Shown in pieces: positions 45,418 through 54,100 of a stretch of DNA of 64,000 nucleotides; the stretch's first letter is position 1, and each line of letters starts with the position of its first letter. The stretch lies in NCBI RefSeq assembly GCF_000383975.1, contig NZ_KB913021.1, forward strand, positions 1 to 64,000, read 5' to 3'. A program made the translations under genes and the position numbers. The stretch is from Natronorubrum tibetense GA33. GTDB taxonomy: Archaea > Halobacteriota > Halobacteria > Halobacteriales > Natrialbaceae. The notes beneath the pieces are model-generated. The model worked only from the letters and a program-made list of their open reading frames with translations, searched no databases and was not told the origin of the DNA.

Positions 45418-45660
45418 TCACCCACAGGCCCCATCCCCTTTGCTGTGGGCTGACCGGTCGTGGCAGCTAGCGATTCGCGAGCGGCCGGTAATCGCCCGAC
45501 CACCCATGTGGAACGAGGCGACGGAGACCCAAAGAACGACAGTGCCGTCCACAGCGAGTGTGACCCGGCCGGTACCGTCCCGCGAGCCACCATCATACTC
45601 AAGCGTCGGGCCTGTGTGCGTTCGGACGACGAGATGCACCGAGTCACCCGGCAAAGCCAC
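45418..45660 (-). CDS. Weakly supported small ORF in a 710-bp gap
   Basis: 80 aa, starting MALPGDSVHLVVRTHTGPTL. The first half has a beta-strand-like alternation (RVTLAVDGTVVLWVSVASF) and haloarchaeal composition, while the last 25 residues look out of frame. Another piece, ending HLEFDTTSRLNQSLRTEIT, lies further along on the same strand in a different frame (45166-45360). Together they may be the remains of one gene. The rest of 45042-45752 has nothing else I can support. Confidence 0.3.
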   Translation of the reverse strand: MALPGDSVHLVVRTHTGPTLEYDGGSRDGTGRVTLAVDGTVVLWVSVASFHMGGRAITGRSRIASCHDRSAHSKGDGACG

Positions 45661-45752
45661 GCGAGGATTCTAGTGTACCTCCGCGAGATAGCGGGAGAAG
45701 ACGCCACGAGCGTCGTCCAACTGCGGCAATGAGGTGCTTCGACGGCGAGTCG

Positions 45753-48743
45753 ATGAGCGACGTCGCGGGCATCGCGTTCCCGGTCGACGGCGAGATCCTA
45801 ACGCTGGCCGAGACGCTCGACGAGGGTGCCTCCAGGTCGAGTTCGGTCGGTGCGCACCTCGACGCGGTGCGTGCCGCGGAAGCGCTACGGGAACGGGAAG
45901 TGGACGCGCCAACCAGCGTGCGAGCGATCGCGCCGACGCTCGAACGAGCACTCTGGGAGCCCGACGGTGCGAGTGGAGACGCGACCGCGAGCGACCTCTA
46001 CGTGTCGGGGCTACGAGAGCGCCGTCGCGAACTCATCACGGCAACGCTGGCGTCAATCACGGACCCGTCACTGGTCCAGGGCTATGAGGCGAGTTTGTAC
46101 TCGCTGCGGGGACTGGTCGCGGCGGTCGGGCGGACGCTGACCGCGACAAGCGCGGACGTCGTCCGCGAGCACTGTCTCAGGACGCTCGCCGCGCTCGGTC
46201 GGGTACGACCGGATGTCGTGCAAGAGACACTCGACGGCGACGCGGTCGCCATCGGCGTCGACTGGCTCCAGCGCCGCGAGACGCCCGAGCAATGGCAGGA
46301 GACCGTCGTCGCGGAACTGCTCGCGATCACCGCCCCAGCGCTGCCGTCGGTCTGGGACGACGCCTCGATTGCGACTGTGACTAAGCACTTGCTCGCGAGC
46401 GAATCGGCAACGACGCGAGCGCTCGCCCGAGCCGTGAGTCGAACGGCACCTGCAGGATTCGAAGGCGTCCTACCTGATGGTCCCGGGAAACAGCCGTTTG
46501 AGCCGCTCCGGCGGCTCGGTGAAGATTCCTCTCTCGGCGACCGGGAGGGGCGTCGGCTCGCTCGTGCGGTCGGACGATGCGTCGCGCTGGACCCCGACCT
46601 GACCGCAGACGCGCCCGCGGCGCTGGTGGAGCGCGTGCGACAGGCACCCAGAGCGGAGCTGGCACCGGCGGCGACCGCACTCGGCGAGGTCGTCGCAAAC
46701 ACGGTCGCGTCCAACGAGAGAACGGGAGCGGCACTCGTCGAACGGGTGGAAGGCGCCTCGGGTGACGCCCGGCACCGTCGCGTGCGTCTCCTGGGCGAAG
46801 TCGCGGTGGCCTGCCCTGAACGAGTCGACCCGGTCTCGCGGCGGTTCCGCGAGCGGGTCGCCGCGGCGAGTCCGCCCGACGCGGCTGCGGTGCGTGGCGT
46901 TGGCGAGTGCGTCGTCGCTGCGGCCGAAGACGGTCGTCCGCTCGCGGTACTTCGTCGGCAGGTACGGGCGGGGACCGGTCGGGAGCGCGAGCGGGCCGCG
47001 GTCGCGCTCGGCGAGTGGGTCGCACACGTCCCCGACGTCGTCGACGCCGAAGTGGATTCGCAGGCGGCTGTCGTCAGGTCGACGAGCGGCGGCGATCGTG
47101 AGGCGGTCGCGGCAGTCCTCGGCATGTATGTCGTCGCGGTCGCGGCCGGGGGCGTGAAGGCGGGGACGACCGTGGTCGGTTCGGACGCGTCGACCCGGGC
47201 GACTCGGGTGCGCGGCGAACGCGTTCTGGCAGGGGACGTCGACGGGTTCAACCTGACGCGAGAGACCCGGGTCGGTCTCCGCGAGAACCGTGGGGCAACC
47301 AGGCGCTTCGCGACGCAAGCGCTCGGTTTGGCACTTCAGTACCGGGAATCGACGGGGAGCGCGCCCCTCGTGGCGATCCGAGCGGCCGTGACGTCGAGCG
47401 CGCTTGACCAACGCCCGCACCGTCTCAGGCTCCTTGGCGAGTGGGTCGCTGCCACCGGAACGAGCGAGGGCCGGGTCACGGCACTCATCCAGCGCGTTCG
47501 CAAGACGACCAGCACGGGCCGCGAGCAGGCCGCTCGTGCCCTCGGCGTAGCGATGACCGTACGCGCGGGGTTCGGGGCGCGAGACGCCGCCGCGATCGGT
47601 ACCGCCGTCGCCAGGCTGGCGGTCCACGATGAGGTCGTGGGAGCGACGCGTCGTGCGGTCTGGCGGGCGAACCCGGAGGCTGGAGACGCGTCGACGACGC
47701 GCCTGCCGGCAGGGGTGCCGGCGGTCGACCGCGACTGGCCGCTCCGTGCGCTCGGCGAGGGTGCAGCGGTCGCGGGGGATTCGGTTCCGACTGGCTGCGG
47801 GTCGCTCGCTGCGACGGTGGTGGAATCCGATGGCTGGGACAGTCAGAGCGCGGCGAGGGCACTCGGCGCAGCACTCGTCCTGGACGAGTACCCGGCGCCG
47901 GACGTCCTCGCGTGGGTGACAACCGGTTTCGGCGGGACACCGGAAAGCAGAGGCGCGATAACGTACACGCTCGGCGAGGTCGCCGCGGCGCACCCCGAGT
48001 CTTTCCCGGGTGTTCCGGATACGCTTGTGGCAAGCGTCCGCGAGGCATCGGGCACTGTGCGGACGACGACGGCACGCGCGCTCGGCGAGTACGTTAACAT
48101 GCCCGCGCTCGCCGAGCCGTCCTCGGTGAATGCGCTCCAGAACGCAGCGAGTGACGCCAGCGGCGACGCCCGGGCACACTTAACGCGAGCTCTCGGCGAG
48201 GTCCTCGTTGATGTCCCCGACCCAGACATCGAGGCGCCTGCGCTCCTCGTCGACGCCGTCGCAGACGCGACCGGCCAGGACCGGCGAGCGCTCGCACGCC
48301 TCCTCGGCGAACTTGCCGTCGCCGACGACCTGGGAAACGTCCTTGACCGAGTCGTGCCCGCCGAGACCGATGCGTCGGTGTTCGAGCGCGCACGCCGCAG
48401 TCGCATGACCCAGGGACTCACCGCCGTCGATGCAGTTGGCGTCGAGGACCTCCTTGCGGCCCTCTCCGTCGGCGAGACGCACGACGATGCGTTCGTATCG
48501 TCCATCGATGTGGACACGACGCCCGTCGAGACGCTCCTGGAATCACCGCCACCGATACGCGACCCACTCCTCGACGCGCTCATGACCGCACTCGGACGAC
48601 GCGCAACGAGAGCTCCGGGCAACCCCGGCACTCGATTCGACGCCTGGCTGCGCGAATCGACCGACGCAGAAGCGCCCGCTCGACTCCACGCGGTGGCCGC
48701 ACGCAGCGCGGTCGACACGACCGCGGCAAACATGGACCGCTAA
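45753..48743 (+). CDS. Large HEAT-repeat protein (about 996 aa)
   Basis: 996 aa from the ATG at 45753 (MSDVAGIAFPVDG); an ATG at 45729 would add eight residues. The repeat motif is very clear: ATALGEVVA, VRLLGEVAVA, RGVGECVVAA, AVALGEWVAHVP, LRLLGEWVAA, ARALGVAMTV, TYTLGEVAAA, TRALGEYVN and TRALGEVLVDVP, each about 40-45 residues apart. Many repeats contain basic residues before the LGE core. No catalytic motif. The regularity of the LGE units makes this the type example of the HEAT family in the window. Confidence 0.88.
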   Translation: MSDVAGIAFPVDGEILTLAETLDEGASRSSSVGAHLDAVRAAEALREREVDAPTSVRAIAPTLERALWEPDGASGDATASDLYVSGLRERRRELITATLASITDPSLVQGYEASLYSLRGLVAAVGRTLTATSADVVREHCLRTLAALGRVRPDVVQETLDGDAVAIGVDWLQRRETPEQWQETVVAELLAITAPALPSVWDDASIATVTKHLLASESATTRALARAVSRTAPAGFEGVLPDGPGKQPFEPLRRLGEDSSLGDREGRRLARAVGRCVALDPDLTADAPAALVERVRQAPRAELAPAATALGEVVANTVASNERTGAALVERVEGASGDARHRRVRLLGEVAVACPERVDPVSRRFRERVAAASPPDAAAVRGVGECVVAAAEDGRPLAVLRRQVRAGTGRERERAAVALGEWVAHVPDVVDAEVDSQAAVVRSTSGGDREAVAAVLGMYVVAVAAGGVKAGTTVVGSDASTRATRVRGERVLAGDVDGFNLTRETRVGLRENRGATRRFATQALGLALQYRESTGSAPLVAIRAAVTSSALDQRPHRLRLLGEWVAATGTSEGRVTALIQRVRKTTSTGREQAARALGVAMTVRAGFGARDAAAIGTAVARLAVHDEVVGATRRAVWRANPEAGDASTTRLPAGVPAVDRDWPLRALGEGAAVAGDSVPTGCGSLAATVVESDGWDSQSAARALGAALVLDEYPAPDVLAWVTTGFGGTPESRGAITYTLGEVAAAHPESFPGVPDTLVASVREASGTVRTTTARALGEYVNMPALAEPSSVNALQNAASDASGDARAHLTRALGEVLVDVPDPDIEAPALLVDAVADATGQDRRALARLLGELAVADDLGNVLDRVVPAETDASVFERARRSRMTQGLTAVDAVGVEDLLAALSVGETHDDAFVSSIDVDTTPVETLLESPPPIRDPLLDALMTALGRRATRAPGNPGTRFDAWLRESTDAEAPARLHAVAARSAVDTTAANMDR

Positions 48744-48881
48744 CGCGGCTGCATCCGCCTGTCGATCGGATCCCGGGTGCCCCCTGGCCACTACACTGAT
48801 TTGTGCTTGGCGAATCAGCCGAGGGAAGGCCTCGATGGCGGACACAGCGAGTGTCTCGCACCCGGAGTCGATCTCGCTCGT

Positions 48882-49185
48882 ATGTCCGATGTAACCGAGC
48901 GAGCGACGGAGGTCCGCGACGCCGTCGCCTCGTCCGGAGTCGACGTTGTGTTTCGGGCTGGACGAGTTGTCTGGCAGCGCCAAGGTTGGTCACCGCCGGC
49001 GTGGTGACAACGGCCCCACCGGCTATACGGTCGACGCTCGTCGCCGCGTTCCGGGAAGGGAGGCAGGATTCGGTGGGGCCGTGCTGACAACACTGGTCGA
49101 CGCGAGCGCGCTGCTACCGGCCGACCTTGCCCAGCGATTAGCGCACGGAGCGCCCGAGATAGCAGCGACACGCGTGCACTCGTGA
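48882..49185 (+). pseudogene. Possible frameshifted relic
   Basis: Three frames in order give MSDVTERATEVRDAVASSGV up to about 49007, then TTAPPAIRSTLVAAFREGRQ to about 49070, then VLTTLVDASALLPADLAQRL to a TGA at 49185. The pieces have good codon use and could be one small protein with two shifts. No intact homologue is in the window. The remainder of 48744-49525 shows nothing else. Confidence 0.35.
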
Positions 49186-49525
49186 CTGAAGTCACCCCAT
49201 GCCTGGCACGCTCAACCTGTTCAAGACGGTGACAGCATGGGTACTTGCCGCCTTCCAGCGGTACGCGCCAGCCCTCGGCGCATTCCTCTGAGCGGACGCC
49301 CTGGATGTCAAAGCTCGTTTGACTACCATCCGGATACTCAAGGTCTCAACGCAACGGCTACGACCCCTCGAGCGGGGACTAACCACGTCGAACCGAGAGG
49401 TTCCACGAGCGTCCCGCCAGAGCGAGCCTGCCGAGATCCCACTCACCCCCGTATCTGTAATAAAGCCGGAGTTCAGGTGGGCTGTCAACGACCGATCGGT
49501 GAAGGTGGCACCACTTGGTTGAGAT

Positions 49526-50008
49526 ATGGCAGCGAGCCCAGACGACGACGGCGAGGACAGCACTGAACTCGAGAACGCGGCGGACGAATACGACGACTCC
49601 GACGGCTTCGACGTCGAGGCGCTTCTTGAAGCGCAGTTCGAAGCCATCGACGAAGACGGCCAGGAGCTTACGGAACTGATCAAGATCGCTCACTTCACCC
49701 TCGGTGTTGACAGCGAAACGAGCAACGCGATCCAGCAGACGATCCGGGCGGTCATAAAGGAACTCATGGGCGAGCACGAGGAAGTCACGATTGCGGAGGT
49801 CGCGGATGCGCTGTGGTCCGAGCTCCTCGTCATCAACAGCAATCTCCGTGAGGACCCCGATGACAGCGAGGGAGTCACCGACGCCGAGCGCAACGGTGAT
49901 GAGCAAGCGAAACTCGACGACATCGCGGCCATGGGCGTCAGCGGTGACGGCGGTGACGACGCCGAGGTTAGCGAGTCCAGCGCGAGCCACGACCCGGCGT
50001 TCCAGTAA
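49526..50008 (+). CDS. Acidic hypothetical protein
   Basis: 160 aa, starting MAASPDDDGEDSTELENAAD. Very acidic ends flank a helical middle (VEALLEAQFEAIDED, ELTELIKIAHFTLGVDSET, IQQTIRAVIKELMGEHEE, IAEVADALWSELLVINSN). It lies between two HEAT genes. No known domain; a small adaptor is possible. Confidence 0.7.
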   Translation: MAASPDDDGEDSTELENAADEYDDSDGFDVEALLEAQFEAIDEDGQELTELIKIAHFTLGVDSETSNAIQQTIRAVIKELMGEHEEVTIAEVADALWSELLVINSNLREDPDDSEGVTDAERNGDEQAKLDDIAAMGVSGDGGDDAEVSESSASHDPAFQ

Positions 50009-50165
50009 GGGACGCGCAGCCAGCGACACGGCCCTGACGCTCGCCACACAAGCTCGCCGACGGTCGGCCTACCTCCGGTGCCGGAATATAGTAACAACTG
50101 AAACGATTTACATACTGATCGCACAGCAGTCGTGCGATCAGGTGTGCATTGACTTTCAGTGTCTA

Positions 50166-50509
50166 CTATACCATCCCTGACTTCGACGCCGCAGAGACGG
50201 AAGCGGCGGCGTCAACGCTCCCGTGGCTGCGCCGCAGTGTCCAGAGGGCGACGAGCGCGTCGAATACGGTCTCGGACCGTGCCTTCGCGAGGCGACCCAG
50301 TGCGTACACGGTCCATCGCAGTGACCTGCGTGGACAGCGTCGCGGACGACGGCACCGAGCGTCTCGAGAACCGATGCCAGCGGCCGGTTGGCTGTCTCGT
50401 AGCTCGCCGCGAACCTCGGGCTGTTCATCTCGACCACCGTATCGCGTGCAGCCGTGAGTGTCCGGCCGACGACGCCCGCTAACAACAGGAACTTGGCGTC
50501 ACCGTCCAC
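50166..50509 (-). pseudogene. Frameshifted small helical gene
   Basis: On the - strand the frame starting MDGDAKFLLLAGVVGRTLTA at 50509 continues to about VVRDAVHAGH, then the coherent remainder is in another frame: YALGRLAKARSETVFDALVA up to a TAG at 50166. Joined, the product is about 113 aa and helical, with an ALGRLA unit that resembles the HEAT core. It is broken by one shift near 50310. It lies 300 bp upstream of an intact HEAT gene on the other strand. The rest of 50009-50810 has nothing I can support. Confidence 0.5.
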
Positions 50510-50810
50510 GTCAAGAGGCGCGCTGGACTACATCACTGGTTCAAGTGGCTCGGGAGAGCGCTGTTGAACGGCAGTTCGAGCGCTGGCTCTTAATCAGTGG
50601 AAAGCCACGAGTAGACGCGACTAGCGACCATCCCCAAATGTCGTCGAATCCGAAATAGGACGAGCGCAATCGACGTGGTCGAACGCGCTGGCACACACGT
50701 CCTGTAGGTCGGCAAGAGTGGTTATACGCTGTCGGAGCGATGGTGTTCTCGATGTGGATTCGTTCGAGGTGCCGGCACGACACGTTCCGTTTTGAGCGGG
50801 GTGACCAGTA

Positions 50811-53048
50811 GTGTCCAGCCACACAAATTTTCCCGTGAGCCCCGAGGCGGCTCATGAGGTAGTTCGAGCGAAGCTAGACGACTCGGAGCCACCCCGGCCG
50901 GACGACCCGCGGCTCGCCGCCTGCGCGTGTCTTCGGAGCGGGGACCCCGAATACCGGGCCGACGGTGCGGCATTGCTGGCCGCAGTCGCCGACGAAAATG
51001 CGCGAGCCGTCCAGCCAACGCTCTACGACCTCGCGGCCGTACTCGACGCGCCAGACCGACGGACGCGAGTCCATGCGATGGCCGCGTTCCAGGTCGCCGC
51101 CAGCGCGATCCCGGACACCGCAGTCGACCTGCTCGATGCCGTCGTCCCGAGGCTCACGGATGTTGATCCGCTCGTCCGGGAGGCCGCCGCGTCCACCGTC
51201 GCCTGGCTCGCCGAAGCAGTCAGGGACGACACCCGTGGCGATTTTCCCGACGGGACGAGAGCAACATTCCAGCCCGCAGTCGGTGCGCTTCTTGCGGTCC
51301 TCGTAGCCGATACTGGCGACGAGCGCTTCGAGTGGACGGCAGCGTTCGCCGTGACGCACCCGACGCGGACGTTCTGGGGAGCCGTCGACGCGGGTGCGTC
51401 CCGCCGCTCCGCGTGTCATTGGCAGGCCACCTTCGCAGTGGCGATGCTTGCGGACTGGTTCCCCGAGCAGGTCGCGACACACGACACCCAGCTCGCCACC
51501 CTCGCCGAGTCTGGCGCGCGAGCGGAGACCCGATGGTACGCTATCGACGCCCTTGCTCGCGCCGGCGCCGACGACACGCTCCGTACGGTCCGCGACCGCG
51601 CCCTCGCCGCCCTCGAAAAGCCCGACAGAGCGGCGTCGAGCGTCGAAACGCTCTACCACCTGACGACCGAGCGACCGGCGCTCTTGGTCCCCGCTGCACC
51701 CTCCCTCGCGAACGTGCTAGACGACCTCGACCCAGAACCGACAACGCTCGCCGTCGTCACGATACTACACGCCGCCGTCCACGACCCCGACCCCGTCGCG
51801 GTCGACACCCTCGTTCGCGAGTGGCTGCGGACGGCGGACGAAGACGACTCGCGGACGAAGCGCGTGAATGTCGACTTAGTCGCCTCGGTCGCCACGGCTC
51901 ACCCCGAACAAGTGCTCCCCGCAGTCGGCCACGCGCTCGACATCCCGATCGCGGACCACGCTCTGGCGGCCGACGCCGAGCGCCCGACGCAATCCACTCA
52001 GTCCGGCGAGGGTTGGGACACAGATAGGGCGTGGCGAGTCCTCCTCGAAATCGCGTCTCGCGACCGCGAACTGGTGTGGGAGGTCGTCAAGGAGGACCGG
52101 CTGCTGGCGCGACTCGACCAGCAGGCCGATCGCGGTGCTCGCATCCGCAAACTGTATGCCACCACTGTCCCGACGCCACCGCCCGAATCCGTGATCGAGG
52201 ACCTATTCAAGCTCCTTATCGCAGACACGACGGGTGCGTACGCCGCGCTGTCGACTCTGCAGGACCGGGCACCAGATACAGTCCTGACCGCGGCAGTTGA
52301 CGCCGTCGACGGCGCGTCCGCGCCGGTCGCGGACGTCCTCTCCGTGCTCGTCGCCCTCAGCGACGACGACCCAGCCGCCCTCGAACCGCTTCAGGAGACG
52401 CTCTGGTCGTGGAACAACACCATCCGGCCCGGCGACGACCGCTGGAGCGACCTCGTGACGATCCTCGGTCGGATTGCCGTCGCGACCGACGACCGCGAGC
52501 GCCTCTCCCGGATGCTCCACCTCGAGCACGCCGTCTACTGCAAGCGATTCCTTCGGACCGCGGTCGCGCCAATGGTGATCCAGACGGCGCCCAACAAGGC
52601 CGTGCCAGCGCTTCTGGAGCACCTCGAACACCGGGATGCGTCGCTTCGAAAGCAGGTCGTTCGCCTGTACGAGACGCGTCCAGATGGCTACGGCGGTTGG
52701 GCACCGACCATCCAAGGCGCTGTGCTCGCCAGAATGACCGACTCTGACCCAGGTGTTCGGTCCGCAACCGTCAAGACCCTCGGGACGTGGCTCGAATACG
52801 TCACTGAGACGTCCGGTGATGCACGCGACGGCTGGGTATCGCCGGTGCGGTCGGCACTGTTCGATGGGCTCGACGATGAGGACTGGCGCGTTCGAGCACA
52901 CGCCGCTCGCGCCCTCGGTGCGGACATGGACGCCGAGACCCAAGCAACCTTCGAGACGCGTCTGGCGCAAGAAGGCAACCAGACGGTCCGGTTCGAGATA
53001 CAGCGCGTTCTGTCCCGACACTCCCGAGAGGCGCGGACCGATCGGTGA
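50811..53048 (+). CDS. HEAT-repeat protein (745 aa)
   Basis: 745 aa from a GTG at 50811. Repeats typical of PBS-lyase/HEAT proteins are visible: RADGAALLAAVADE, TRVHAMAAFQVAASAIP, VREAAASTVAWLAEAV and, near the end, RVRAHAARALGADM and VRSATVKTLGTWLEY. No catalytic or membrane features. It ends 18 bp before the end of the convergent ADP-ribosylglycohydrolase gene. No second start was needed, as the upstream sequence has no better ATG. Confidence 0.85.
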   Translation: MSSHTNFPVSPEAAHEVVRAKLDDSEPPRPDDPRLAACACLRSGDPEYRADGAALLAAVADENARAVQPTLYDLAAVLDAPDRRTRVHAMAAFQVAASAIPDTAVDLLDAVVPRLTDVDPLVREAAASTVAWLAEAVRDDTRGDFPDGTRATFQPAVGALLAVLVADTGDERFEWTAAFAVTHPTRTFWGAVDAGASRRSACHWQATFAVAMLADWFPEQVATHDTQLATLAESGARAETRWYAIDALARAGADDTLRTVRDRALAALEKPDRAASSVETLYHLTTERPALLVPAAPSLANVLDDLDPEPTTLAVVTILHAAVHDPDPVAVDTLVREWLRTADEDDSRTKRVNVDLVASVATAHPEQVLPAVGHALDIPIADHALAADAERPTQSTQSGEGWDTDRAWRVLLEIASRDRELVWEVVKEDRLLARLDQQADRGARIRKLYATTVPTPPPESVIEDLFKLLIADTTGAYAALSTLQDRAPDTVLTAAVDAVDGASAPVADVLSVLVALSDDDPAALEPLQETLWSWNNTIRPGDDRWSDLVTILGRIAVATDDRERLSRMLHLEHAVYCKRFLRTAVAPMVIQTAPNKAVPALLEHLEHRDASLRKQVVRLYETRPDGYGGWAPTIQGAVLARMTDSDPGVRSATVKTLGTWLEYVTETSGDARDGWVSPVRSALFDGLDDEDWRVRAHAARALGADMDAETQATFETRLAQEGNQTVRFEIQRVLSRHSREARTDR

Positions 53049-53066
53049 AGCGGCGTGACCGAGACC

Positions 53067-53972
53067 TCAGGCCAGTTCGAGGAGGTCTTCGGCGATCGAC
53101 TCGAGTTCGGAGCGTTCGTCGATGGTCGCGAGCCACCGCTCGGGGAGGACGCTGGCGCCAAAGCGAGCACCGGCGACGGCGCCGGCGATGGCACCGATGG
53201 TGTCAGCGTCGCCGCCGCGGTTGACCGCGGTGACGACGGCGTCCTCCGCACTCTCAGCGGTGAGCGCGTCGTGGAGCGCCGTCTGGAGCGAATGTACGAC
53301 ATAGCCCGACGTCTCGAACTGACTGGGCGTCTCGCCGTCCACGAGTGGCTCCAGAGCCGGGACGAGGTCGTCGGGTACGTCCTCGACGAACGCGAGTGCG
53401 TCTCGGAGTGGTGCATTCCTATCCTCGAGGAGTCCGGCGATGGTAAGGTTCAGTATCGCGCAGCCGTCCCTGCACCGTGGGTCGGCGTGCGTGATGGTCG
53501 AAGACTGCCGACTGACCGTGACCAACCGGTCTCTATTGCCCGCGTACGGGATTGCGAGCGGCGCGCACCGCATGATGCTCCCGTTCCCAGCGTTCTGCCC
53601 CTCGGGGCTTCGCTCCCAGACCCGCTTACCGGCCTCGTCCCACGACGCTCCCTGCTGGATCTGGTGGAGCGAGCGCGCGGTCATCCGCCCGATGTCGAAC
53701 GGGTCGGACTCGTACCACTCCACGAACCGCGCGGCGACGTCCGCTGGATCGAACCCGTCCTCTTCGACGACGCTCCGCGCGATACACAGTGCTTGCGCGG
53801 TGTCGTCCGTGAGCGTCCCTGCCGGCTGATTCCACGTCCCGTGCCCGACCATCTCCTCGAGACGACCGTACTCCGCGCTGAGTGCCTCCGGGGACGAGAA
53901 TTCGACCGGTCGTCCGAGGGCGTCGCCACAGGCCAGTCCGAGAAGCACGCCTCGTGCGTCGTCGCTCTGCAT
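53067..53972 (-). CDS. ADP-ribosylglycohydrolase
   Basis: 301 aa. This family removes ADP-ribose from proteins or nucleic acids using two Mg ions. Motifs in order: GLACGDALGRPVE near residue 12, TLTDDTAQA near 53 (metal-binding Asp-Asp), GNGSIMRCAPLAI near 125, and NRGGDADTIGAIAGAVAGAR near 250 (second metal pair). The gene is complete and of normal length. It is downstream of the lanthipeptide synthetase in the same direction with a 128-bp gap, so it may or may not be part of that cluster. It could instead counter a toxin that ADP-ribosylates, but no such transferase is seen in the window. Confidence 0.93.
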   Translation of the reverse strand: MQSDDARGVLLGLACGDALGRPVEFSSPEALSAEYGRLEEMVGHGTWNQPAGTLTDDTAQALCIARSVVEEDGFDPADVAARFVEWYESDPFDIGRMTARSLHQIQQGASWDEAGKRVWERSPEGQNAGNGSIMRCAPLAIPYAGNRDRLVTVSRQSSTITHADPRCRDGCAILNLTIAGLLEDRNAPLRDALAFVEDVPDDLVPALEPLVDGETPSQFETSGYVVHSLQTALHDALTAESAEDAVVTAVNRGGDADTIGAIAGAVAGARFGASVLPERWLATIDERSELESIAEDLLELA

Positions 53973-54100
53973 AGGCCCACCGACGCTGAGGAGCCTGAAA
54001 TGACTCGGGTGCGACTACAACGGTTGTAAATCGTCTCAGGGTCGGAGACCACTCGCGACAACGTCGGTCGCGTTGGCCACGAGTCTGGCACGGTGGCCGG

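Noticed and set aside
46470-48179. 569-codon frame on the - strand
   Set aside because: Antisense to a HEAT gene with very regular repeats; its own composition is rich in Arg and His with no pattern.
53067-53972. Toxin-antitoxin pair based on the ADP-ribosylglycohydrolase
   Set aside because: No ADP-ribosyltransferase is seen next to it, so a DarT/DarG-like or similar pair cannot be supported.
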